In this document: one piece after another, positions 1 through 7,324 of the stretch
How positions within the stretch are numbered: the stretch's first letter is position 1
Layout of the letters: every line of letters begins with the position of its first letter
IMG/VR virus record: IMGVR_UViG_3300034068_000286
Coordinates: 22,544-86,543 of that record
Source: a virus
Reading direction: 5' to 3' (one strand)
DNA length: 64,000 nt
Position numbers and translations under genes: made by a program
The notes under the pieces: model-generated
Told to the model about the DNA's origin: nothing
Database searches by the model: none
What the model saw: the letters and a program-made list of their open reading frames with translations, nothing else

Positions 1-93
1 TTCTGCTAGGCTAGGGTGGTGTGGGCAACGGCCCTGTCTGTAATCACACTGTGGTGAATATGTCTTGCGGCATGTTGTGCAGTTAGTATTCAT
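1..93 (-). CDS. small Cys/His-rich phage protein, N-terminal part (runs off window)
   Basis: An ATG at 91-93 opens a frame of 31 codons to the window edge. It begins MNTNCTTCRKTYSP and continues with CDYRQGRCPHHP, so it has a CxxC pair, further Cys residues and CPHH, which suggests a small zinc-binding protein. Short proteins of this look are, from memory, common in T4-like phages of aquatic bacteria; their function is unknown. The ATG lies exactly six bases after the -10 box of the promoter at 100-128 and has no Shine-Dalgarno sequence, so the message may be leaderless. Confidence 0.6.
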   Translation of the reverse strand, partial: MNTNCTTCRKTYSPQCDYRQGRCPHHPSLAE

Positions 94-99
94 GTTACT

Positions 100-128
100 A
101 TTGTAGCATACATGAATACTAAAGTCAA
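100..128 (-). promoter_or_regulatory. sigma70-like promoter
   Basis: On the minus strand TTGACT (123-128) and TACAAT (100-105) are separated by 17 bases. The promoter drives the Cys-rich gene at 1-93. The bases after the -10 box are AGTAAC followed by ATG. Confidence 0.75.
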
Positions 129-130
129 TG

Positions 131-505
131 TTATCTTGCGCCGAAATCTTCCGCTTTGGCACCATCTGGCTTGGTATTAATACCAACGCCTACAAAGTCG
201 TCATCTGGTAATTCATCTGTAACAATCAGACATTCTTTATTGTCCAAGTGAACCAACTTTATTTTTTCACCGTCGTGTTCACATTCAAACTGACGGCTCC
301 AACGACCGTGTGCTACCAGTACATACTGTCCAGGCTGTACCCAATCGATACCTTCACCAACTAAGCGTACCTTGGCCCAGCGAGGACGAATGCCACGGTC
401 CTTGCCGTTTTCGCCTTGGATGATAATACCACTGGCAGTGACTCGTTGTTCGAGTCCCATAAGTTCTGCTAGTACACGTTCTTTTAAAGGTTTAATTATA
501 GGCAT
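131..505 (-). CDS. GroES/gp31-like co-chaperonin
   Basis: This 124-residue protein starts MPIIKPLKERVLAEL and has SGIIIQ and a later QYVLVAHGRWSR segment, the layout of the Cpn10 beta-barrel with its mobile loop (about residues 18-35). Proteins of this family cap GroEL. T4 gp31 replaces host GroES during capsid protein folding, and that is the likely role here. It is longer than bacterial GroES (about 97 residues) through a C-terminal acidic extension. Its ATG overlaps the preceding gene's stop, so it is co-transcribed with 505-912. Identity is fairly sure; dependence of the capsid on it is inference. Confidence 0.8.
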   Translation of the reverse strand: MPIIKPLKERVLAELMGLEQRVTASGIIIQGENGKDRGIRPRWAKVRLVGEGIDWVQPGQYVLVAHGRWSRQFECEHDGEKIKLVHLDNKECLIVTDELPDDDFVGVGINTKPDGAKAEDFGAR

Positions 506-912
506 TAGATATCTTCTTTAGGAATAATTTCAAGGCTACCATCCGAGTATTCAACTTCTACGGCTGGTCCATTTTCGGTTTCAACGTCACGGGAAGCAAC
601 AATAGACAAGTCTTCGTTGAATGATTCCTGTGGAGTAACAACAGGTTCTTTGGCAGGTGCTGGTGCAGGTGGAGCAGAAATTTTATCATCTGCTTTTAAG
701 CTAACATGTTTGGATTCGCCGTTTTTAAGATCGGCAGCCATTCTTGAAATAGTTTGAGTTGGAATTTTTACATTACCTTTGGCATCAATAATGTCGCCAC
801 GGGCGTTCATTGATACATTGCCCACTACTTTGGTGTCACCATTTTTCTCTGCGAATGCACTCATGTTGAACTCACGTCCACGATGGGTCTTGTATCTTGA
901 ATTGGCACTCAT
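505..912 (-). CDS. conserved phage protein, unknown function
   Basis: This 135-residue hydrophilic protein has an N-terminal part with YKTHRGREFNM and SMNARGDIIDAKGNV motifs, a Pro/Ala-rich linker (about 80-93) and an acidic C-terminus. The 'NARGD' N-terminal block is, from memory, a recurrent module in T4-like phages of cyanobacteria and pelagic bacteria, but I know of no assigned function. Its ATG overlaps the stop of the Pol III alpha-like gene (ATGA), with AAGGAG upstream. It could be a small structural or DNA-associated protein. Confidence 0.6.
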   Translation of the reverse strand: MSANSRYKTHRGREFNMSAFAEKNGDTKVVGNVSMNARGDIIDAKGNVKIPTQTISRMAADLKNGESKHVSLKADDKISAPPAPAPAKEPVVTPQESFNEDLSIVASRDVETENGPAVEVEYSDGSLEIIPKEDI

Positions 913-1385
913 CTAATAAACTCCTTAATATCTAAATTATACTTAATCGAATCGACCTGGTGTAGTCCTGCCAAGAACAACAAATATGAGCTAACTGAGC
1001 TTCCTCGGCCGACTCCCCATAATATGTTGTTGTCTTGCATTACCTTGACTAGGTAAATCATAAATCTCAGCATGGGTTCTAACCCATGCTCTTCGAATAG
1101 TGCCAGTTCTTCAACTACTCGAACGGCTTGCTCATTGGTGCTTATCTTATTAGCAAAGTAAATGTCTAAGTCTAACTCCAAGTATTCTGTTGGCAAGTTC
1201 CATTGCTTGATTGCTTCTTCTGCGGACTCTGGCAAATTGGCAATTTTAAAAACTGTGTCTTGACCAAGTTCCTTACAACCTTCATTGTATACATCTAATA
1301 ATTCTGCAGGTGCAGTTAACATACCTGCTTTGCCCTGGTAAAGAAGTTCAACCAGGTCAGTCTCTGCTATGGTAGTCATTGGCAT
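909..1385 (-). CDS. small protein resembling part of DNA polymerase III alpha
   Basis: This 158-residue protein contains ILWGVGRGSSVSSYLLFL followed by DSIKYNLDIKEFIR. The same succession in bacterial DnaE/PolC is the GPGRGSAAGS block followed by DPLKYNLLFERFL, at the start of the palm. The protein ends just before the place where the catalytic PDIDxDF motif should follow, so it cannot be a polymerase by itself. The start at 1385 was chosen over an upstream ATG (1433) because the preceding gene stops at 1387. It may be a decoy, a host polymerase partner or a remnant kept for another use. The family resemblance is clear; the function is unknown. Confidence 0.6.
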   Translation of the reverse strand: MPMTTIAETDLVELLYQGKAGMLTAPAELLDVYNEGCKELGQDTVFKIANLPESAEEAIKQWNLPTEYLELDLDIYFANKISTNEQAVRVVEELALFEEHGLEPMLRFMIYLVKVMQDNNILWGVGRGSSVSSYLLFLAGLHQVDSIKYNLDIKEFIR

Positions 1386-1386
1386 A

Positions 1387-1611
1387 TTAGACGATGCTGT
1401 CTTTAAATGGGTCACTGTCTTTACTTGCTTCAAAACTTTGTTTGTATCCTATTTCCCACATGGCATGCCTAATTGCATCCATGTGTCCTAGCATTTGATT
1501 CATAACTTCTTGGCTTGCACCACCACCATAGGCGGCATTGTAACGTTTGGTAATCATTCGTTGTTGTTCCATTAGCTCATCAAATGTCATAGTATAATAT
1601 CTAGAATACAT
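1387..1611 (-). CDS. small hypothetical phage protein
   Basis: This 74-residue, probably helical protein has a Met-rich middle (MTFDELMEQQRMITKRYNAA, then EVMNQMLGHMDAIRHAMWE). It ends one base before the start of the Pol III alpha-like gene, so the two are translationally linked. I do not recognise a domain. Confidence 0.55.
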   Translation of the reverse strand: MYSRYYTMTFDELMEQQRMITKRYNAAYGGGASQEVMNQMLGHMDAIRHAMWEIGYKQSFEASKDSDPFKDSIV

Positions 1612-1627
1612 GATTTTCCCTTAAAAG

Positions 1628-1957
1628 TCAATTGGGGCTAAAACTACTGCCACATCCACATGTTGTTTCGGCGTGTGGATTTTCAATAATAAATCTGCTG
1701 CCTGATATGTCCTCTTTGAAGTCAATTACTGCTCCGCTGAGATATTGCATACTTAATGCGTCTATCAACAAGGTCTTTGCATCAACCAATGGAATTTCAA
1801 AATCATCTTCATTTTTAGCCTCATCAAGAGTGAAACCATATGACATACCTGAGCAACCACCACCTTGTACAAATGTGCGTACATGCAGGTTGGGATTGCT
1901 TTCTTCTGCAAGTAACTCTAGCACTCTTGCTTTTGCGCTTTCTGTAATGGTTAACAT
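1628..1957 (-). CDS. A-type iron-sulfur carrier (IscA/ErpA/HesB family)
   Basis: This 109-residue protein is full length for the family. It has [11 protein letters not shown] near residue 33 and the C-terminal TTCGCGSSF, giving the three invariant cysteines (CxnCxC) that hold a 2Fe-2S or 4Fe-4S cluster for transfer to apo-proteins. HesB-like genes occur in marine T4-like phages. Here it could help load clusters into the seven radical SAM enzymes encoded further along, which is inference. It ends a few bases before the next gene of the run. Confidence 0.85.
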   Translation of the reverse strand: MLTITESAKARVLELLAEESNPNLHVRTFVQGGGCSGMSYGFTLDEAKNEDDFEIPLVDAKTLLIDALSMQYLSGAVIDFKEDISGSRFIIENPHAETTCGCGSSFSPN

Positions 1958-1960
1958 AAT

Positions 1961-2161
1961 TTAGGACCTTATAATAATTTCTATTAGTTCTTCTTTTTTC
2001 TTCCTGGAATTAATAGTAATCCCATGGGCATAAGCATAAGCTAGTACCTCTTTCTTAGTTAGCTGATTTAGTGATTCAGCGTCATGCCTTAGCTCAACAA
2101 CCAGTGGCTTTTCCTGATCTTTTTTGATCTGTGTACCTAACCAAGACTTAATCTTTTCCAC
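1961..2161 (-). CDS. small protein with SAP/Rho-N-like C-terminal helix pair
   Basis: This is a 66-residue protein. I chose the GTG at 2159-2161 because GGAGAA lies seven bases upstream and the previous gene stops at 2148; the longer frame to 2242 would overlap that gene widely. The C-terminal half (LTKKEVLAYAYAHGI, then SRKKKEELIEIII) has the helix-extended loop-helix pattern of SAP/HeH/Rho-N domains, which usually contact nucleic acid. Small size keeps the assignment tentative. Confidence 0.5.
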   Translation of the reverse strand: MEKIKSWLGTQIKKDQEKPLVVELRHDAESLNQLTKKEVLAYAYAHGITINSRKKKEELIEIIIRS

Positions 2162-2423
2162 TAACACCTTCTCCAAAAAATAACTTAGCAAATACAGCGT
2201 CTTCTTTGTTTTCAAACAACAACCAACTTTGGCTCTCGTCAAAACCCCAACCTGTCCATTCTTTTGTTAAGCCCAATGCTTGCTCTAGCACCAGTTGCGG
2301 AATGCCCTGTATGCTCTCCATGCCAGTTTGATTTACTACTGACACAGCCCAAGCCTTTTCAGGCTTGTACCCTTCAAGGAAGCTATACGTTTGATAAAAA
2401 TCTCTAACAGTAATAGATTTCAT
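2148..2423 (-). CDS. hypothetical phage protein
   Basis: This 91-residue protein has a Trp/Phe-rich C-terminal part (EWTGWGFDESQSWLLF and DAVFAKLFFG). It lies between the QueD-like gene, whose stop shares one base with this ATG, and the SAP-like gene, which it overlaps by 14 bases. No domain recognised. Confidence 0.55.
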   Translation of the reverse strand: MKSITVRDFYQTYSFLEGYKPEKAWAVSVVNQTGMESIQGIPQLVLEQALGLTKEWTGWGFDESQSWLLFENKEDAVFAKLFFGEGVSGKD

Positions 2424-2926
2424 TAAGCAAACAAGTCTTCATTCCATTCACGATGACCTTCTGTAAAGGCCATGTTGCTTTGTGTCTCACGTACTTCTAC
2501 ACGATAGCACCATAAGCGAGCCGCTTCACCTGGTCCCCACATCTCTGGAATGTAAACTCCGTTAACATACTTATAAAGCATGTCACTAAGACCTTCACAT
2601 CCTAACTTGGGTAGTACAACTACCTTGGCCATGTTCCGCTCTTGTAACAGTTTGTATGTGGCCATCTCTGGATCATCTGCCGCTACAATAAGTGTATGAT
2701 CAAACTGGTCTTCTAGGATTTTCTTTAGTTCTTTTAAGCCGCCATAGTCTGCCGCCCAATTGCGGACATCTAAGTCGTTGGTGCCAAAGTAGAACTTCAT
2801 ACTAAATGAATATCCATGAATTAAATTACAATGGCTATCGGCCCTCCACTGTCTGTACGCACATGGAAAGGCGTCGTGATACTCTTTAGTACTTGTGTAC
2901 TTGTATGTTACTGGTTGGAATGACAT
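2423..2926 (-). CDS. QueD / 6-pyruvoyl-tetrahydropterin synthase-like protein with altered zinc site
   Basis: This 167-residue protein aligns by eye with QueD/PTPS: SHCNLIHGYSF matches the catalytic Cys plus HGHSF segment, FDHTLIV matches the LDH region, and CEGLSDMLYKYV and VEVRETQ match the C-terminal glutamates. Of the three zinc-binding histidines, the first (family AAHRL) reads CAYRQ and the third (HGH) reads HGY, so two are tyrosine. Similar 'HGY' proteins are, from memory, seen in other aquatic phages and alphaproteobacteria. QueD makes 6-carboxy-tetrahydropterin for 7-deazaguanines; with this zinc site that reaction is doubtful. A QueC-like gene lies at 32351. Confidence 0.65.
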   Translation of the reverse strand: MSFQPVTYKYTSTKEYHDAFPCAYRQWRADSHCNLIHGYSFSMKFYFGTNDLDVRNWAADYGGLKELKKILEDQFDHTLIVAADDPEMATYKLLQERNMAKVVVLPKLGCEGLSDMLYKYVNGVYIPEMWGPGEAARLWCYRVEVRETQSNMAFTEGHREWNEDLFA

Positions 2927-2943
2927 GCTTTTCTCCTATGTTA

Positions 2944-2973
2944 ATTATAGCATAGGCTTGCAGAATTTGTAAA
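2944..2973 (-). promoter_or_regulatory. sigma70-like promoter
   Basis: Minus-strand TTTACA (2968-2973) and TATAAT (2944-2949) are separated by 18 bases. It lies upstream of the QueD-like gene, with AGGAGAA between promoter and start codon. It is the only one of the fifteen promoters listed that departs from a 17-base spacer. Confidence 0.6.
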
Positions 2974-3018
2974 GCGGGATGAATGCCGGAAAGGCCGCTG
3001 TTGATATTTATTGTAATG

Positions 3019-3603
3019 TTAGCGTGTTTGTAGTTCGTTAATACCTAATGCTTTGAAAGAACGTTGAACACCAACCAACTGACTCCAGCAGTCCCATAGC
3101 GCATGATGCGCGGCGCCTTGTGGCCGTTGCAGTCCAGGAACCAGTGCGTACAGTGTGCGAGCGTCACGGGCTTGCCAGTACTGCCAGGCCACACCACGTT
3201 TTAGTTCTCGACTAAAGTGTTCCAAGATGTTTAAGTCAAAGCCTGTACCATTGGCCCAGATAGCATCAACGCCGCCACACCACCGATGAAAGTCTTTGAG
3301 CACGTTACGGATGTCATGGCGATCATGTTCGTTAAAAGCTTCACCGCGTACTTCTTCACTTTGTTTGCCCCACCATGCTAGTGTATCGTCATCAATAACA
3401 TGGTCAAGACCTTCAAAGCTTTCAAAGCTAACACGACGGTAAAATGTATCCATCTTCTCCATTGGGTTGTCAGTATCATCAGCCCAAGGATTAAAACGAA
3501 TTGCGCCAATAGTTAGCATTAAACTGTTTGGCTTTGTTCCTAGCGTTTCCAAGTCAACCATGATGTGATTACCTGGTCGATCAAAATTATATACTTTATT
3601 CAT
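3019..3603 (-). CDS. DnaQ-like (DEDDh) 3'-5' exonuclease
   Basis: This 194-residue protein has the four acidic motifs of RNase H-fold exonucleases: MVDLETLG (Exo I, residues about 15-22), NGTGFDLNIL (Exo II) and HHALWDCWSQ (Exo III, DEDDh type). The arrangement resembles the phage exonuclease family related to exodeoxyribonuclease VIII and the Rv2179c-like fold. It probably degrades single-stranded DNA or RNA 3' ends in repair or host DNA breakdown. It heads toward the promoter at 2944-2973 and overlaps the AbrB-like gene by eight bases. Confidence 0.75.
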   Translation of the reverse strand: MNKVYNFDRPGNHIMVDLETLGTKPNSLMLTIGAIRFNPWADDTDNPMEKMDTFYRRVSFESFEGLDHVIDDDTLAWWGKQSEEVRGEAFNEHDRHDIRNVLKDFHRWCGGVDAIWANGTGFDLNILEHFSRELKRGVAWQYWQARDARTLYALVPGLQRPQGAAHHALWDCWSQLVGVQRSFKALGINELQTR

Positions 3604-3784
3604 TGTTATCGGTAACTTTCTGTTTGCTCAAAGTAAACGAACCGTTTTGATTATCTTTCCACAATATGATGTCACCAAAGTCCCATCCTACCTGTGCCAA
3701 CATGTCAGGCGAAAAGGGAATGACCAGTTCTTTAGTTTCTGGATCTTCCTCAACTGTAACAGTCCAGCGTTTGTTTTCTGTCAT
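3596..3784 (-). CDS. small AbrB-like (swapped-hairpin) phage protein
   Basis: This 62-residue protein reads WTVTVEEDPETKELVIPFSP, then MLAQVGWDFGDIILW and GSFTLSK. The pattern 'ILPFPPDLLAQxGWxxGDxLxW' resembles AbrB/MazE-type DNA-binding antitoxin folds, and from memory it recurs widely in phages. Neighbouring stop and start codons overlap on both sides. It could be a DNA-binding regulator; no target can be proposed. Confidence 0.55.
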   Translation of the reverse strand: MTENKRWTVTVEEDPETKELVIPFSPDMLAQVGWDFGDIILWKDNQNGSFTLSKQKVTDNNE

Positions 3785-4002
3785 TTTATTGTGTTTCCGT
3801 GATAGTCTTTAATTGAAAGCATGTCTGGCACCTTTGATGCTAATCGTGTTAATTCGTTTTGGCTTGGATGGTGGCGCATGATCCATCGAGCACGTTCTCG
3901 CACATCACCTGGTACTCGTGGAGTAACTTGTGGAATCAACAAGTCCTCAATTAGCTTTAGGCCTTCTACCATGGCGCGGTAGCGTTCATCTGGCATAGTC
4001 AT
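3781..4002 (-). CDS. BPSL0761-like small protein
   Basis: This 73-residue protein begins MTMPDERYRAMVEG and continues with VRERARWIMRHHPS, a match from memory to the small BPSL0761 family of proteobacteria and phages, whose function is not known. The start overlaps the stop of the Cys-rich small gene at 3999-4172. Confidence 0.55.
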   Translation of the reverse strand: MTMPDERYRAMVEGLKLIEDLLIPQVTPRVPGDVRERARWIMRHHPSQNELTRLASKVPDMLSIKDYHGNTIK

Positions 4003-4172
4003 AGTTCACCTCTCATTTCCGGCACGTTGGGCCTATTGGTACAGTATTCGCATGTTGGATCATCACATTTATCTTCTAACCATTTATTACAAGATTTGCA
4101 ATAGTAAGCGTCATACTCTTGCGAGTAAGATTTTTTATTCTCACAATCACAATAGTTTAGGTTCAAGTCCAC
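3999..4172 (-). CDS. Cys-rich zinc-ribbon-like small protein
   Basis: A 57-codon frame starts at GTG (4170-4172), overlaps the end of the gene at 4163 and ends with TGA overlapping the ATG of 3781-4002. It reads NYCDCENKK, then YYCKSCNKW, then DKCDDPTCEYC: CxC, CxxC and a C-x4-C-x2-C run, a likely zinc ribbon. Its perfect fit between neighbours and Cys pattern argue that it is real. There is no clear Shine-Dalgarno, so the start is uncertain. Confidence 0.5.
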   Translation of the reverse strand: MDLNLNYCDCENKKSYSQEYDAYYCKSCNKWLEDKCDDPTCEYCTNRPNVPEMRGEL

Positions 4173-5002
4173 AACGAGTCTCTTGCTTTAATCAGTCGTA
4201 TCATCATTGCTTCATCTTCTTTTTCGTAGGCAGCTTCTATCTTTTGTAATTCTTTATGAGCTAGCTTACTGGCTTTTTTAAGCTCAGGTGTTTTATCTGT
4301 ACCCCAATTTAGTTTGCCACCATTTGCTAAACGACTAAGTTCGCAATAAGCAGTCCAACCACTGGCATCATGTGGATCGGGGCGGTTGGGATATACAGTG
4401 GTCCACCATGTGTAAAGCTCTTTTATTTCTTTTGCACGGATAGCTTGCAATGTAGGCTTGCCGTAGTCGGGGTGCTCCGGACCACACCAGTCACTGTTGG
4501 TTAGTGACATAGCCCAGTCTAGATGATCTAATCCTGCTTGCGGACAACGCCAAGTTCTCCAACGCCACCAACCACTTGCATAGAATGGAGGATTGTACTT
4601 TACACGGTCTTTCTCGTCGCCCCAAGCAATGTGGCTCCATGCCGTTTCTATCTCGACAAAGTCCACAAGCTCATTGAATAAACAAGGCAAAAAGCGATTA
4701 CCCACATCCTGCCACTGACCAGGTTTGATGTCTTTGGCATGAGCAGTAAGAGCATGAGTGCGAGTAATCCAACGGTTGTTAATGTAGTATTTGATGTCAT
4801 ATAAAGTCCTTGCAGGCCAAGTAACGAAATCTTGGATATAGCCTAGCCCTTCTTCTGCTAGCCAGTAGCGAAAATTGTGTTTCATCTGTGCGGCAGTGTT
4901 CCATTCATCCCATTCCTCGCTGGTACCGGCACTGAGTTTTTTAGTGCCGCGAACCCAATCTGCAAAAGGTGTGCATGACCAGTAACGTGTATGATGTGCC
5001 AT
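4163..5002 (-). CDS. hypothetical phage protein, Trp-rich
   Basis: This 279-residue soluble protein is unusually rich in Trp and aromatic residues (YWSCTPFADWVRG, GWWRWRTWRC, YTWWTTVYPNR). The middle has LDHLDWAMSLTN and the end is a charged helical region. From memory it belongs to a family seen in marine T4-like phages without known function. It directly follows the dCMP deaminase with no gap. Confidence 0.6.
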   Translation of the reverse strand: MAHHTRYWSCTPFADWVRGTKKLSAGTSEEWDEWNTAAQMKHNFRYWLAEEGLGYIQDFVTWPARTLYDIKYYINNRWITRTHALTAHAKDIKPGQWQDVGNRFLPCLFNELVDFVEIETAWSHIAWGDEKDRVKYNPPFYASGWWRWRTWRCPQAGLDHLDWAMSLTNSDWCGPEHPDYGKPTLQAIRAKEIKELYTWWTTVYPNRPDPHDASGWTAYCELSRLANGGKLNWGTDKTPELKKASKLAHKELQKIEAAYEKEDEAMMIRLIKARDSLWT

Positions 5003-5506
5003 TTATTCTTCAACCTTGTTAATTGTAACACCTGCCTGCTTCAAAAAAGCAATGCCTGCTTCACTTCTATAATTATCCCGATAAAACACTTGTTTGATAC
5101 CACTTTGGTATATCAGCTTGGCACATTCAATACAAGGTGCATGTGTAACAAATAGCACAGCATTTTCTGCAGACTCTGGACTACGTGCTACCTTGGCAAT
5201 AGCATTTGCTTCTGCGTGAAGTACTTCTGGTTTGGTCACAGTTTTTGCCCAACCTGCTGTATCCTTGTCTACTCCAAAAGTATAACCTTCTGCTATCATG
5301 CTGTCATGGTCTTTGGCATTAGACTCTGTAATAAACACAATATCTTCACAGTTGTTGTCCCAACCGCTGGGCATGCCGTTGTAACCAATACTGATAATCC
5401 TGTCCTCTTTTACAATAAGGGCACCAACTTGCAGGCGTCTGGCAGTACTGAGTCTAGCATAGGTGCCAGCCACTTCCATGTGTGCTTTGATGTATTTTGG
5501 TTTCAT
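5003..5506 (-). CDS. dCMP deaminase
   Basis: This 167-residue protein has the zinc-binding HAEANAIAK and PCIECAK motifs of the cytidine/deoxycytidylate deaminase fold, with GYNGMPSG typical of dCMP deaminases (T4 cd family). It converts dCMP to dUMP and so feeds dTMP for phage DNA synthesis. The ATG lies exactly six bases after the -10 hexamer at 5513-5518 with no Shine-Dalgarno, so translation may start on a leaderless message. It heads a run of minus-strand genes and is divergent from the hydrolase at 5541. Confidence 0.9.
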   Translation of the reverse strand: MKPKYIKAHMEVAGTYARLSTARRLQVGALIVKEDRIISIGYNGMPSGWDNNCEDIVFITESNAKDHDSMIAEGYTFGVDKDTAGWAKTVTKPEVLHAEANAIAKVARSPESAENAVLFVTHAPCIECAKLIYQSGIKQVFYRDNYRSEAGIAFLKQAGVTINKVEE

Positions 5507-5512
5507 AGTATA

Positions 5513-5541
5513 AGTATAACATCAAAGTAGAAAGAAGTCAA
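5513..5541 (-). promoter_or_regulatory. sigma70-like promoter of the dCMP deaminase run
   Basis: Minus-strand TTGACT (5536-5541) and TATACT (5513-5518) have a 17-base spacer. The -35 box overlaps the ATG of the divergent plus-strand gene at 5541 by one base. Confidence 0.75.
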
Positions 5542-6134
5542 TGAAAATAATTTTTATTCACGGTGCCAATGCATCCAAAACATCTTGGAATTGGGTTGGT
5601 TCTCAGGTAGAAAATCATGACAGATTTGAGTGGGGCATGATGACTGATCCTGAAAAGAACCTTGAATCAATGGAAGCAAAGTTAACCGAACCTTGCTTTA
5701 TTGTGGGACACAGCATGGGCGGTTTGTATGCTTGGCACTTGGCTAATCGTAATCCTGACCTGGTGGTTGGTGGTATGAGCATTGGTACGCCGTTTGGTGG
5801 ATCTATACAAGCAGGACTTTGGCAAATGTTCAACATCAATGTACCTTGGTTGCAAATGTTAGCAAGACACGAACCATGGACTGCTCAAACAAGGTTACTT
5901 GATACACCTGTGGCCTGGACCAATGTAGTAACTACACATGGATTTGATTTGTTTGCTGTTGGTAAAAACGATGGTGTGGTCACTGTAGCAAGTCAAAGAG
6001 AATTGGGCGGTGAGCATAAAGAAATAACTCTAGACTATGGTCACAATGAAGTGCTACAAAGTCTAGAGTTAGCGTCTACCATACTAGATGTTTCTAGTCG
6101 TTGTTTCTCCCGCCAAACAAATTTAGTAAGTTAA
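5541..6134 (+). CDS. alpha/beta hydrolase
   Basis: This 197-residue protein begins MKIIFIHGANASKTSW (oxyanion-hole HG motif) and has GHSMGGLYAW with the nucleophile serine, then KNDGVV and GHNEVL for the acid and base of the triad. It is a small alpha/beta hydrolase of the lipase/esterase type; the substrate is unknown. AAAGAAG lies just before the ATG. It is one of only three plus-strand genes, and its 3' end overlaps the 3' end of the BI-1 gene by 41 bases, suggesting an independently acquired module. Confidence 0.75.
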   Translation: MKIIFIHGANASKTSWNWVGSQVENHDRFEWGMMTDPEKNLESMEAKLTEPCFIVGHSMGGLYAWHLANRNPDLVVGGMSIGTPFGGSIQAGLWQMFNINVPWLQMLARHEPWTAQTRLLDTPVAWTNVVTTHGFDLFAVGKNDGVVTVASQRELGGEHKEITLDYGHNEVLQSLELASTILDVSSRCFSRQTNLVS

Positions 6135-6795
6135 GAAAGATATTGATAAAGTCCATGTAAAGTGTCAAGGCACCACGGATTTCTGCAATACCATCATTCT
6201 CTACACTAACTTCTTCTCGGATCTGTTGCGTATCATAAGCAGTCAAGCCAAGGAAGATGATAATAGCCAATGCTGAGATTACCATTTGCATTACTGTACT
6301 GCCAATAAAGATATTAACAATGCTGGCAATAACAATAGCAATCAATCCCACAAACATAAATTTACCTAAGCTATCTAAACTACGTTTGGTAAAGTATCCG
6401 TAGCCACTCATGACACCAAACAAGACTGCGGCAGCCATAAACGCACTTACAATACTACCCATGGTAAAAATAGCAAAGATAGTAGCAAAGCTCAGGCCCA
6501 TTAATGCCGCAAAGCCATGTAAGCATAATTGAGCTGTACTCTTAGTAGGGCTTGCATTTAGTACAATGGTGACACCAAAGATTGCTACCAAGGGTGAAAA
6601 GATTACAATCCATTTCATCCAGCCTGTAAAAAAGAAGGCCAATAACTCTGGGCTAGATCCTACAAAGTAACTGACAATCATTGATACAATGACAGCAAGA
6701 CTCATGTGTCCATAAACACGACCCATGGCCGAATTGATTTCTTCTGCTGAACGGTAAGGCACATACTGGTTACCGGTATAAGTTGTTCCAAACAT
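6094..6795 (-). CDS. Bax inhibitor-1 / YccA family membrane protein
   Basis: This 233-residue protein has about seven hydrophobic segments from residue 30 to the end and the family signature DTQQIREEV near the C-terminus. Bacterial members (YccA, YbhL) sit in the inner membrane; E. coli YccA modulates the FtsH protease. A phage copy could protect a phage protein or alter membrane proteolysis or calcium flux, which is inference. A strong AAAAGGAGAAA precedes the ATG. Confidence 0.8.
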   Translation of the reverse strand: MFGTTYTGNQYVPYRSAEEINSAMGRVYGHMSLAVIVSMIVSYFVGSSPELLAFFFTGWMKWIVIFSPLVAIFGVTIVLNASPTKSTAQLCLHGFAALMGLSFATIFAIFTMGSIVSAFMAAAVLFGVMSGYGYFTKRSLDSLGKFMFVGLIAIVIASIVNIFIGSTVMQMVISALAIIIFLGLTAYDTQQIREEVSVENDGIAEIRGALTLYMDFINIFLNLLNLFGGRNND

Positions 6796-6807
6796 TGTTT
6801 TCTCCTT

Positions 6808-7137
6808 TTAAACAATAACTGATTTCTCTCTTGCATATTTAAACAAATTCGTGCCCTTCTCTCTGACCGAATCTGCTACCACTTGCGGTGAGTCTGTCCA
6901 CATCTCACGCATGTTTTCATATGTATAATCTTCTTCTGTATCATATGCCCATACTTCTGGAAAGCGTTGGTGGTTGGCCTTAGCTCTCATGATCATCATG
7001 TTAACACGTTGACCAACATGGTCCTTGGGTTTCCGGCCCGACAGCACAGCCAGCATGTCATCACCTTTAAGGTCATCCCAAGGTATCAAGGTATCAACAC
7101 CCAAGGTGTCAAAAAGTACAACCCATTGCTTAGCCAT
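6808..7137 (-). CDS. hypothetical phage protein
   Basis: This 109-residue protein starts MAKQWVVLFDTLGVDTLIPW. I use the ATG at 7135-7137 because CAGGAGAG is correctly spaced from it; a frame to 7170 would overlap the preceding gene more. It has GDDMLAVLSGRKP and a DTEEDYTYENMREMW stretch. No domain recognised. It follows a 64-residue gene with an 8-base overlap. Confidence 0.55.
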   Translation of the reverse strand: MAKQWVVLFDTLGVDTLIPWDDLKGDDMLAVLSGRKPKDHVGQRVNMMIMRAKANHQRFPEVWAYDTEEDYTYENMREMWTDSPQVVADSVREKGTNLFKYAREKSVIV

Positions 7138-7324
7138 CATTCTCTCCTGTTTCAAGAACATGCATGGCATGTTTCATGTTATCAAAGTTTGATTCACATG
7201 CCCGCATCAAGGTTTGTCCTGAGTGTTCATCATAAACACTGACCATTGGAATACTATCTGGTCCTTTGATTAAAAGTAACTGCCGAGAATCATAGCTGGC
7301 AATTTGAGCAACATTATAAAACAT
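7130..7324 (-). CDS. small hypothetical phage protein
   Basis: This 64-residue protein (MFYNVAQIASYDSRQLLLIK at the start, NFDNMKHAMHVLETG near the end) overlaps both neighbours by about ten bases, so it is part of a coupled run. No domain recognised. Confidence 0.5.
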   Translation of the reverse strand: MFYNVAQIASYDSRQLLLIKGPDSIPMVSVYDEHSGQTLMRACESNFDNMKHAMHVLETGENDG

